From: Candidatus Poseidoniia archaeon
GTDB lineage: Archaea; Thermoplasmatota; Poseidoniia; MGIII; CG-Epi1
NCBI GenBank assembly: GCA_029941645.1
Contig: JAPYSZ010000018.1
Location: 1 to 15,994 of the forward strand
Direction of reading: 5' to 3'
Length of the DNA stretch: 15,994 nt
Made by a program: the position numbers and the translations under genes. Positions 1-7,216 of the stretch are shown here, one piece after another. Position 1 is the stretch's first letter. Each line of letters opens with the position of its first letter. The notes beneath the pieces are model-generated. The model worked only from the letters and a program-made list of their open reading frames with translations. It made no database searches and was not told the origin of the DNA.

Positions 1-43
1 CGAGCAGGAAAACCCATTGCCATACCAATCCTAGATATTTGTT

Positions 44-1936
44 CTATAAGAAAGTAGACAATTTTTCTTTTACAGAGTCAATGCCAAGGCCTTGATGAAC
101 GATTTGTTCTTCTTGGCCACAATTGCCTGGCCTTGTAGTCCCCATATAGTCATATTTAGGTGCAAATCCACGTTCTAACAACCAAGTTCCAAATCGAATT
201 CCTAAACCAGTTCTAGAATTTAGACTTTCAACAACCATTACGAATGGCGAATTTCCGATATGCCTCATTACATCTTCATCAACAGAATTTAGAGTAGGTT
301 TGTTTACAAGTCCAATGCTGACGCCTTGTTCTTTGTATTCTTCGACAATGTGTAAACATCGATGTAGCATATCACCGTAAGAAACAATCCACCCATCCTT
401 ACCTTCTCTAATTATTTCATCGACTCCAGGAGTGAATTCATACCCACTTCCATAGAAGGATTCTCCATCATTATCAAGAATTAATGGAGTTTTAGATCTG
501 TTTGAGAAAATAAATTTAAGGCCATGTTCCCCGAAAATACGATTTACCACCGCATCCATTTGATTCACATCAGCTGGAAAATATAGTCCAGTAGCACTTC
601 CTTCTTCCACATAATTATCAGCAAAGAAATTATTCAAGCCAAAATGACAGGTATTATCAGACATATGGTCGACACCGGCGTGTGAAAAATGAGCCAAAAC
701 ATTTGCATCGTTTAAGCGCGACATGGTAATTTCAGAAATCACCATTTCCATAAATGCCGAAAATGTTGCAAAAATTCCTAAATTTCCTTCTTTTGAACCA
801 AAACCAGCTGCCGCCAGATAATTCCCTCTTTCTTGAACACCAGCACTAGTAAAACATTCAGGAAATTCATTTCTTATTGAGGTGAGCCCCACAGATCCTT
901 CTAAATCCGAATCGAAGGCATGAACTTTCGTTCTTTCATTAGATGGTAATTTTCTAAGAATATTTGCTACAGACGTTCCAAATTGCTTTCTACAAGCATC
1001 TTTTTCTCCAGAACCCTTTAATTTTAAAACTTCTTTTCCTGCTTGCTCTGCTGCAATTTTTTCAATCAGTTCGACAGACCCCGTTTCTCCTTTTTCCTTC
1101 AGGTATTTTATGCCAGTATCCAAAGGTATTACGTCATGTAAACTACAGGTTCCTTCTAAATCAGGAATACCAGGCCCCATTACTCGTTTACAGATTACAG
1201 CAACAGGTCCATTGATAGACAAAGATTCTACAATTGCATTGTATAAATCTGAATAATTTTCACCATCACATACGAAGACTTTGAACCCCTGACCTTCTAA
1301 TGTAGTTCCAACATCAAATCCAGACATATAATTTCCAGGATTGCCTGCAATAGTCACATTATTATCATCAATAATCCATTTCACATTTAGATTGTTAGCA
1401 ACAGCCAATCTTGCAGCTTCAGCATTATTGCCTTCCATTTGTGAACCATCAGAACCAAACATTACTACAGCCTCATTTGGATTCGCAAAAGCGACTCCGT
1501 TCACATGGCCTGCAGCATGCCCTAACCTTCCAGTAGAAAAATCGATACAATCAAGGAGTTCGGATTCAGGATGGCCAGCTAAACCAGATCCATATTCTCT
1601 ATAGTGTAATAATTTTTCAGAGTCCATTTTTCCTCTTAGAACGCCTCTCACATATTGGAAAGCAGATCGATGCCCGGCTTCGTCAAAGAATTCGTCATGT
1701 ATTGCAACCCCTCCTTCCCTGAGACTATCTACGATTAGCGCTTCAGGAACAATGTCGTAAGGGCCTCCAGTGTGCCCTCCAATACCTTTAGCCCTTGCAA
1801 AGGCTGTAGTAGCAATTATTGCATTTCGGGTAGTTTCAATATTATTAGTTAAGGTTTTGAGACGACCATCATCCATTTTTTCATCTATACTTAACTTCAA
1901 ATTTATGAAGCTACTCAAATCCATAGGAAAATCCAT
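44..1936 (-). CDS. tkt: Transketolase, full-length single chain
   Basis: This 630-residue protein is a thiamine-diphosphate enzyme that moves two-carbon ketol units between sugar phosphates in the non-oxidative pentose phosphate pathway. The N-terminal half (about 30-300) has the TPP/metal-binding stretch GSDGSQMEG at 161-169 followed by DDNNVTIAG at 190-198, and a GHPE (121-124) plus STGRLGH (134-140) segment matching the usual GHPE...STGpLGQG of the family. The pyrimidine-binding domain follows, with the likely cofactor-activating Glu in GVQERG (E369), and a C-terminal transketolase domain runs from about 500 to 630. Many archaea encode transketolase as two half-length proteins; here all three domains are in one chain. 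ATG 1936 is the first start; a second in-frame ATG lies four codons on (Met5). No Shine-Dalgarno is visible. The gene follows rpl30e on the same strand after 43 bases and may be read from the same transcript or from its own weak promoter. The family is clear; the substrate is inferred. Confidence 0.9.
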   Translation of the reverse strand: MDFPMDLSSFINLKLSIDEKMDDGRLKTLTNNIETTRNAIIATTAFARAKGIGGHTGGPYDIVPEALIVDSLREGGVAIHDEFFDEAGHRSAFQYVRGVLRGKMDSEKLLHYREYGSGLAGHPESELLDCIDFSTGRLGHAAGHVNGVAFANPNEAVVMFGSDGSQMEGNNAEAARLAVANNLNVKWIIDDNNVTIAGNPGNYMSGFDVGTTLEGQGFKVFVCDGENYSDLYNAIVESLSINGPVAVICKRVMGPGIPDLEGTCSLHDVIPLDTGIKYLKEKGETGSVELIEKIAAEQAGKEVLKLKGSGEKDACRKQFGTSVANILRKLPSNERTKVHAFDSDLEGSVGLTSIRNEFPECFTSAGVQERGNYLAAAGFGSKEGNLGIFATFSAFMEMVISEITMSRLNDANVLAHFSHAGVDHMSDNTCHFGLNNFFADNYVEEGSATGLYFPADVNQMDAVVNRIFGEHGLKFIFSNRSKTPLILDNDGESFYGSGYEFTPGVDEIIREGKDGWIVSYGDMLHRCLHIVEEYKEQGVSIGLVNKPTLNSVDEDVMRHIGNSPFVMVVESLNSRTGLGIRFGTWLLERGFAPKYDYMGTTRPGNCGQEEQIVHQGLGIDSVKEKLSTFL

Positions 1937-1959
1937 TGGAAGTCCGGTGTAGAAAGAGG

Positions 1960-1968
1960 ACTTAAACT
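1960..1968 (-). promoter_or_regulatory. Weak candidate TATA element for transketolase
   Basis: Read on the minus strand, the short gap between rpl30e and transketolase contains AAGTTTAAG, an AT-rich element centred about 28 bases before the transketolase ATG. That spacing would put the transcription start at or next to the start codon, giving a leaderless mRNA, and fits the lack of a Shine-Dalgarno sequence. The element is a poor match to a TATA box, and read-through from the RNA polymerase operon is an equally good explanation. Confidence 0.25.
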
Positions 1969-1979
1969 TTCGGGGTTCT

Positions 1980-2267
1980 TTAATCAGCTTTTAGAGTAAG
2001 TACGTCGGACTTGCCACCATCAAGAATAGCAACTGCAGAGGCCGGGAATGGCTTACCACAAGCAGCCCCTAAAACGGAGTTATTTCCATCAAAACTGTGA
2101 ACTGGCGTTTCACTATCCTTTACTTGTTTTACAGCATCTTCGGGACAATTTGAAGATACAATAATCATTTTTGCAGTTCCGGAACGGGCAGCTTTGCACG
2201 ATTCTCTGGTACCAACACGAACAGAACCTGTGTCAATTGCCAATCTTAGAGCTTTGTTAATATCCAT
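1980..2267 (-). CDS. rpl30e: Ribosomal protein L30e family
   Basis: This 95-residue protein belongs to the L7Ae/L30e/S12e/Gadd45 RNA-binding fold and is placed as the large-subunit protein L30e by sequence and position. It opens with an amphipathic helix (MDINKALRLA), followed by the glycine-containing RNA-binding turn near VRVGTRESCKAARSGTAK (residues 16-33), a beta strand MIIVSSNCPED (34-44), and the SVLGAACGKPFPASAVAIL segment (64-82) typical of the family. Length matches the usual 95-105 residues. It starts directly after the TAG of rpo1C (TAG-ATG with no gap), with AGGTGG seven bases upstream as ribosome-binding site, so translation is probably coupled. The position right after rpo1C is the standard archaeal arrangement. 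Confidence 0.9.
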   Translation of the reverse strand: MDINKALRLAIDTGSVRVGTRESCKAARSGTAKMIIVSSNCPEDAVKQVKDSETPVHSFDGNNSVLGAACGKPFPASAVAILDGGKSDVLTLKAD

Positions 2268-4553
2268 CTATTTGCCACCTTTAGCTTTTTTCTTGGGTTT
2301 ATAGATTGCACTTACTGCACCAGTACCTAGGTGCACCGGCTGACCAACAATGATGTTTTCAGCAACACCGGTCAATATATCAGATTCACCCGTTAAACCT
2401 GCTTGCAATAAGTGAGTAGATGTAATTTCGAAAGCAGCACGAGCCAAAACTGATACTTTAGCTCCTGAAATACCATGTCTTCCAATAGCTTGGATTGAAC
2501 CTGTGTTAGTCATAACATCTGAAACCAACATATTGTGCCTATGGTCTACAGAAAGGCCTTGTTCTGACAATGTCTTGTGAAGTTCAACTTGGATAGCAAT
2601 TCTTGCAGCTTCAATTCCAAGAACTTCAGCAATTTCATGTAGTGAATTTGTGGAGGTTCTTGTAGGATCTACGCCTTCTTCTTCTAGAATGGCTTTTAAA
2701 TCTGAACCTTCAGTGAAAATCACATATTCGTTACCTTCCTTTCTTACAATAGCTCGTTGAATATTTCCGATTCCATCAACCTTTAAATGACTAACTTTAT
2801 CTTCGATAATATATAATTTTTTGAAAGAAACTTCATCTTCTTCGAGCATAATGACTCCTTTCTCAATAGTTATTTTGGATTTTAGTCTTCCCCTCTTTTT
2901 GATTCGCCCAGCAAGGTCATCCATCGAAATTCCTCTTTGTTTCAAAATTTTTGTATTAGGTTCAATTAAGACTCTCAAATTAGTAATATCAGTATTGATA
3001 TCAGCAAGTTGTGATACAGATTTTGATTCTATACGGCTAGCAATTTCTAGAGCTTTCTTTTCGTTATTAGAGATTGCAGGCTCCAGATAAACTTCCATTA
3101 TAGGGGTCTTTGGAATTCGTCTTGCATCTACAACTTCAATCAAGCGAGGGAGTCCAAGTGTAACATTCATTTCAGCCACTCCAGCGTAGTGGAAAGTACG
3201 CATAGTCATCTGTGTTCCAGGTTCTCCAATTGATTGTGCAGCAATAACTCCAACAGCTTCAGTAGCATCCACTCTATTTTGATTGTATTGTACTATTGTA
3301 CCATCAATAACTTGTTCAATTTGTTTGTCTTTTAATTCATGTTTAAGACTCTTGCTAGCAATAGCTCTTGAGATTCCTTGAGGTAAATACAGATCTTTCT
3401 TTTCCATCATTTTACTTATTTTTATTTCTTTTTCGTTAAGTTCAGTGTAGTCGTCAGCTAATTTCTGGATCTCTTTTTTAGTCAATTTTTTAGTTTCAGA
3501 TTCGCGTGCCAATTCTTCAATGTAAAGTTCAGGTAATTTCTTACCTATTTTTTTAGCTTCTCTACGGAATCGATTAACTTTTTTAATTACAACATCATCT
3601 TCTGAGGCCTTTTTACCTTTGGCAGCAGGGCCCTTTGAAGTTACAGGTTTTTGTAATTCAGCAGCCGCAGCTTCAGCTGAGGCGTTTCTAACTTTAGTAA
3701 TTTTTGCAGCAGGAACGCCTGCATTTCTTAACTCATTATCCGTTGCCGTAACAACTTGAGAAGCTAAGAAAATACCGTGAGCATACAAACTACGAGAAAC
3801 TTTTTCACTGAGTCCCATTCCAGTAAATAGATCAATTGCAAACATCCGTTCTTGTTCAAATCTTAATCTTTCTCGATCAAGGTCCAATGCATCTTCTACT
3901 TGCGTATAATTTCTAGCGGATTTAACTTGCGTACCGTCCATCTTACGAAATTCTTCAAGTCTTATAGTACGTGGTAATTCAATTAACCTTTCAATTCTTA
4001 AGAAGGTAACATATGGTTCCTCAGTGTGTGCAGGAAGCAAAAGTTTGTCTTCTTCAGGAACACTCGGTCTATCAAAAGAAAGAACTTCACCGATAACAGA
4101 TTGATAACAAATTCCTCTTGATTTTAGATACACATAACCATGGAATGGATATCTGAATTGTTTTGAATTAATAGGAAAGGCAACGCCCAAAAGGACTTGT
4201 CCTTTCTTAGAAATATGAGAAGTTAAACCATCAATGGTGTATCCTTCAGGTAAGGACCATATAACTCCCAATTTCTTTTCGACTCTTCTAAGAGCTTGGT
4301 TTGCTGAAATAGGCCCATCGCTAATATCGCCTTCTTCAAGAGCTTTGGTAACAATATCTTTTCTATCTATTAAATTATTTTTTGAAACATCAATTAACTG
4401 TAAAATTTCCTTGTAATGAAAATCCTTTCTCAACGTTTTCAAATCACTCTTTTTCAAAGTCCCTAATAGATATCCCAAGTCGACTGTTTTTTCTGCTAAT
4501 TCGGGCGATAATCCACGCTTTTCAAGCGCTCGGATAGTATCAAGTCTAGCCAT
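2268..4553 (-). CDS. rpo1C: RNA polymerase subunit Rpo1C (A'') with long N-terminal extension
   Basis: This is the C-terminal half of the largest RNA polymerase subunit, carrying the bridge-helix/trigger-loop side of the active centre and the jaw. The conserved core starts near residue 386; the trigger-loop region is EAVGVIAAQSIGEPGTQMTM at 432-451, followed by RTFHYAGVAEMNVTLGLPRL (452-471), and a GRHGISGAKVSVLARAAFEI stretch at 691-710. The core alone has the normal length of an archaeal A'' (about 375-400), but the protein has 761 residues because of some 385 extra at the N-terminus. The extension holds a helical segment (1-55), a beta-rich domain (about 92-215), a second helical segment resembling the first (240-292), and a lysine-rich, probably coiled linker (300-385). 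The start overlaps the rpo1N stop (TAATG) with GGAGG upstream, so the extension is part of the normal reading frame and not an annotation error. Its function is unknown. Confidence 0.93.
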   Translation of the reverse strand: MARLDTIRALEKRGLSPELAEKTVDLGYLLGTLKKSDLKTLRKDFHYKEILQLIDVSKNNLIDRKDIVTKALEEGDISDGPISANQALRRVEKKLGVIWSLPEGYTIDGLTSHISKKGQVLLGVAFPINSKQFRYPFHGYVYLKSRGICYQSVIGEVLSFDRPSVPEEDKLLLPAHTEEPYVTFLRIERLIELPRTIRLEEFRKMDGTQVKSARNYTQVEDALDLDRERLRFEQERMFAIDLFTGMGLSEKVSRSLYAHGIFLASQVVTATDNELRNAGVPAAKITKVRNASAEAAAAELQKPVTSKGPAAKGKKASEDDVVIKKVNRFRREAKKIGKKLPELYIEELARESETKKLTKKEIQKLADDYTELNEKEIKISKMMEKKDLYLPQGISRAIASKSLKHELKDKQIEQVIDGTIVQYNQNRVDATEAVGVIAAQSIGEPGTQMTMRTFHYAGVAEMNVTLGLPRLIEVVDARRIPKTPIMEVYLEPAISNNEKKALEIASRIESKSVSQLADINTDITNLRVLIEPNTKILKQRGISMDDLAGRIKKRGRLKSKITIEKGVIMLEEDEVSFKKLYIIEDKVSHLKVDGIGNIQRAIVRKEGNEYVIFTEGSDLKAILEEEGVDPTRTSTNSLHEIAEVLGIEAARIAIQVELHKTLSEQGLSVDHRHNMLVSDVMTNTGSIQAIGRHGISGAKVSVLARAAFEITSTHLLQAGLTGESDILTGVAENIIVGQPVHLGTGAVSAIYKPKKKAKGGK

Positions 4554-7216
4554 TATTTACCTCCTGAAATCACATTTTTAACGATTGCATCAAGATCTAC
4601 AGCATCCCCAAATTTACTTCGAGTAGGATCAATCGAATCTTCACCATACTTGAACTGAACAACAGTGTTTGCAGTGTTTCTTACAGTCGAATCGTATTTT
4701 ACTCTAATATCTTCTAAAGCATTAACCAAACGACGCTGCATATATCCCGACCTTGAAGTTCTAACGGCCGTATCAACCAATCCCTCACGACCACCCATTG
4801 AGTGGAAGAAATATTCTGTTGGATTTAACCCTCTTTTGTATGAAGAACGTACAAACCCTTTCGCGTCTGCACCCAAATCTCCCTTGTTAAAGTGTGATAA
4901 AGTTCTCTTTTCGTAACCTCTAGAAATTCTTTCACCTCTCACAGCTTGTTGGCCAATAGATCCTGCCATCTGAGAAAGATTCAACATACTTCCTCTAGCC
5001 CCAGATCGGGCCATTATAACTGCAAAGTTGTCCATACCAAGGTGCCATCCTGCAATTTCACCAGATTTGTCACGGACTTTACCTAGTAAAGACATAACTT
5101 CTACTTCTAATGTTTCTTCAACACTCCTTCCAGGTCTTGGTTGCAGTTTTCCTTTGTTGTAAGCCATTACTAACTTGTCAACATTTTTGACAGCATTTTT
5201 TTGAGCAACTAAAATTTGTTTTAGCGCATCTTCAGGAACATCAGCATCATCTATTCCAGTAGTACATCCTGTTTCCATAAGAGCACCTACAGCTAAGCGA
5301 GTTACCTTGTCAATAAATGATCTAGCAGCATCTGATCCTTTTAATCTAGATATTTCTTCTAAGATTCTTCCTTTGAAAGCAGAAATAGAATTACCATCAA
5401 CTGGACCTCTAATCATATTTCCATTTACAATTTCAACAATCATATCTAATTCGGCATTTTCCTCAGGTGTTCGATCGGCAAAGTAAACAGAAGCATTATA
5501 TTTCAAATTCATATCATCAGGTAAAAGCACTGAGAAAATTTGTCTTCCAGACCATCTTGGTCCACCTTCTGCTTTTGGATAATCAGGTTTCGGTAAGCTC
5601 ATTTTATTTTCAATTCTAGATAAAATTCTAACAGTTTGGTCCCTGTCATAACTAGCTTCACCGTGGGTAAGCAAGAACATGCCAGTTATGTGGTCATGTA
5701 TCGCACCAATAACAGCACCGCCAAATCTTGGTGAACGTATATGCTCTTGAACACGCATTAAAATCCTTGCTTCAGCCCGAGCTTCTTCCGACTGAACAAC
5801 ATGTAAATTCATTTCATCACCATCAAAATCAGCATTATATGGCGGACAAACACACAAATTTATTCTGAATGTTTTCCCTTTCATTATACGTACTTCATGG
5901 GCCATCATGGACATACGGTGTAAACTGGGCTGTCTGTTAAACAAAACAATATCACCATCCATAAGGTGTCTTTCAACAATAAAACCAGGTTCCAAACGGT
6001 CATGATTGAATTCCCAATTTTCTTCAGTCAATTTCACTCTTCGACCATCAGGTCTAATCATGTAATTTATTCCAGGAATGTATTGTTCAGGATCGGAAGG
6101 AACGAAATTTTCTTTTATTAAATCTCTCATGAAGGCTAAATTATGTATATTGATTCTAACAGGTACAGTTAATTCTCGCGCAGCAAGCTCAGGAACACCA
6201 ACTTGATTGATACTCAAATAAGGGTCAGGAGTAATAACAGTTCGAGCAGAGAAATTTACACGCTTACCAGATAAATTAGAACGGAATCTCCCTTCTTTAC
6301 CTTTAAGTCTCTGGACAATGGTTTTCAATGGCCTTCCGGAACGGTGTCGTGCAGTAGGAATACCTGCTGTTTGATTATCGAAATAAGTGGTAATATGGTA
6401 TTGTAATAATTCCCAAAGGTCTTCCACAATCAGTTGAGGTGCCCCTGCATCACGGTTTTCTCTTAAACGTTGATTGATTCTTAACACATCAACTAATTTG
6501 TGTGTAAGGTCATCTTCAGATCTCTCACCAGATTCAAGAGTAATTGAAGGCCTCATCGGTACTGGTGGAACTGCTAGAACAGTCAAAATCATGTGTTCAG
6601 GCCTAGTTATTTTTGGATTAAATCCTAAACAGAGCAAATCAGAATCAGGTACCTTTTCTAGACGTGAACGAACTTCTTTAGGAGTTAGTTTGCGACCTTC
6701 TTCACGGAAAGTAGTCGGTTTATCTAAAGTAACTTTAATTTTTGCTTCACCACAGTGTGGGCAAGTCTTTGATTTTACAGCTTCACGAACAGCTCTTCTT
6801 GATATACCACCAATAGAAACAGTAGTTCCAGAATCAGAATCTATCAAAGCTTGAATTTGTTTATTGTAGTGATCAATTCTGTCTTGTGTTAGCATAATGC
6901 GCCCCGAACTAGGATGAGTAGCATTTAGAACATCTTTAACAGTCTTTGAATATCCAGAATGGATTACAGGCATTGCTAAGTCAATATGACCGAAGTGCCC
7001 AGGATCTTCATCCATTTTACGGCCACTTGTTTTACATCTTAATCCAGGTTCAATTACACCCATGTGTAAATCCATCAAACCCATTGGGATTGGGAACCCA
7101 TCGTCATCATATGTATCTGCAGTAATTACTTTTGTAGCAGATAATTGACGGAACTCCTTTGGTCCCATAAGGGCAAAATCAATTTTCCCAATTCTCTTTG
7201 GAATCATTTCCCTCAT
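4553..7216 (-). CDS. rpo1N: RNA polymerase subunit Rpo1N (A')
   Basis: This is the N-terminal part of the largest catalytic subunit of DNA-dependent RNA polymerase; with Rpo2 and Rpo1C it forms the active centre. The Mg-binding signature NADFDGDEMN is at 461-470 with the three Asp at 463, 465 and 467. RQPSLHRMS (428-436), the clamp/rudder-side NLSGKRVNFSARTVITPDPY (314-333) and the N-terminal DPGHFGHIDLAMPV (71-84) are all recognisable. Its 887 residues match the family length. What is odd is the zinc chemistry. The first N-terminal site, normally CxxC...CxxH, reads C61, S64, D71, H74. The second, normally CxxC...CxxC, reads H101, S104, C152, C155. The rest of the protein is intact, so this looks like substitution and not decay. 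ATG 7216 overlaps the rpo2 stop (ATGA) and is preceded by GGAGG. Confidence 0.97.
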   Translation of the reverse strand: MREMIPKRIGKIDFALMGPKEFRQLSATKVITADTYDDDGFPIPMGLMDLHMGVIEPGLRCKTSGRKMDEDPGHFGHIDLAMPVIHSGYSKTVKDVLNATHPSSGRIMLTQDRIDHYNKQIQALIDSDSGTTVSIGGISRRAVREAVKSKTCPHCGEAKIKVTLDKPTTFREEGRKLTPKEVRSRLEKVPDSDLLCLGFNPKITRPEHMILTVLAVPPVPMRPSITLESGERSEDDLTHKLVDVLRINQRLRENRDAGAPQLIVEDLWELLQYHITTYFDNQTAGIPTARHRSGRPLKTIVQRLKGKEGRFRSNLSGKRVNFSARTVITPDPYLSINQVGVPELAARELTVPVRINIHNLAFMRDLIKENFVPSDPEQYIPGINYMIRPDGRRVKLTEENWEFNHDRLEPGFIVERHLMDGDIVLFNRQPSLHRMSMMAHEVRIMKGKTFRINLCVCPPYNADFDGDEMNLHVVQSEEARAEARILMRVQEHIRSPRFGGAVIGAIHDHITGMFLLTHGEASYDRDQTVRILSRIENKMSLPKPDYPKAEGGPRWSGRQIFSVLLPDDMNLKYNASVYFADRTPEENAELDMIVEIVNGNMIRGPVDGNSISAFKGRILEEISRLKGSDAARSFIDKVTRLAVGALMETGCTTGIDDADVPEDALKQILVAQKNAVKNVDKLVMAYNKGKLQPRPGRSVEETLEVEVMSLLGKVRDKSGEIAGWHLGMDNFAVIMARSGARGSMLNLSQMAGSIGQQAVRGERISRGYEKRTLSHFNKGDLGADAKGFVRSSYKRGLNPTEYFFHSMGGREGLVDTAVRTSRSGYMQRRLVNALEDIRVKYDSTVRNTANTVVQFKYGEDSIDPTRSKFGDAVDLDAIVKNVISGGK
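4560..4564 (-). promoter_or_regulatory. Shine-Dalgarno site of rpo1C
   Basis: GGAGG (minus strand) lies six bases before the rpo1C ATG, within the last codons of rpo1N. Together with the TAATG overlap it fixes this start, and so shows that the long N-terminal extension is translated. Confidence 0.75.

Noticed and set aside
1..23. Possible start of another minus-strand gene (ATG at 21-23, reading MAMGFPAR to the edge).
   Set aside because: Only seven or eight codons are in the window, so there is not enough to support a gene or name it.
1937..1979. A transcription terminator between rpl30e and transketolase.
   Set aside because: The minus strand has only a short pyrimidine patch (CCTCTTTCT) and no hairpin or clear T-run.
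3399..4553. Idea that the N-terminal part of Rpo1C is a separate gene joined by a sequencing error.
   Set aside because: The frame is open throughout, there is no stop or plausible start with ribosome-binding site near residue 380, and the upstream start is fixed by the TAATG overlap and GGAGG.
6474..6854. A 126-codon plus-strand open frame inside rpo1N.
   Set aside because: It is a shadow of the conserved polymerase gene and has no recognisable domain.
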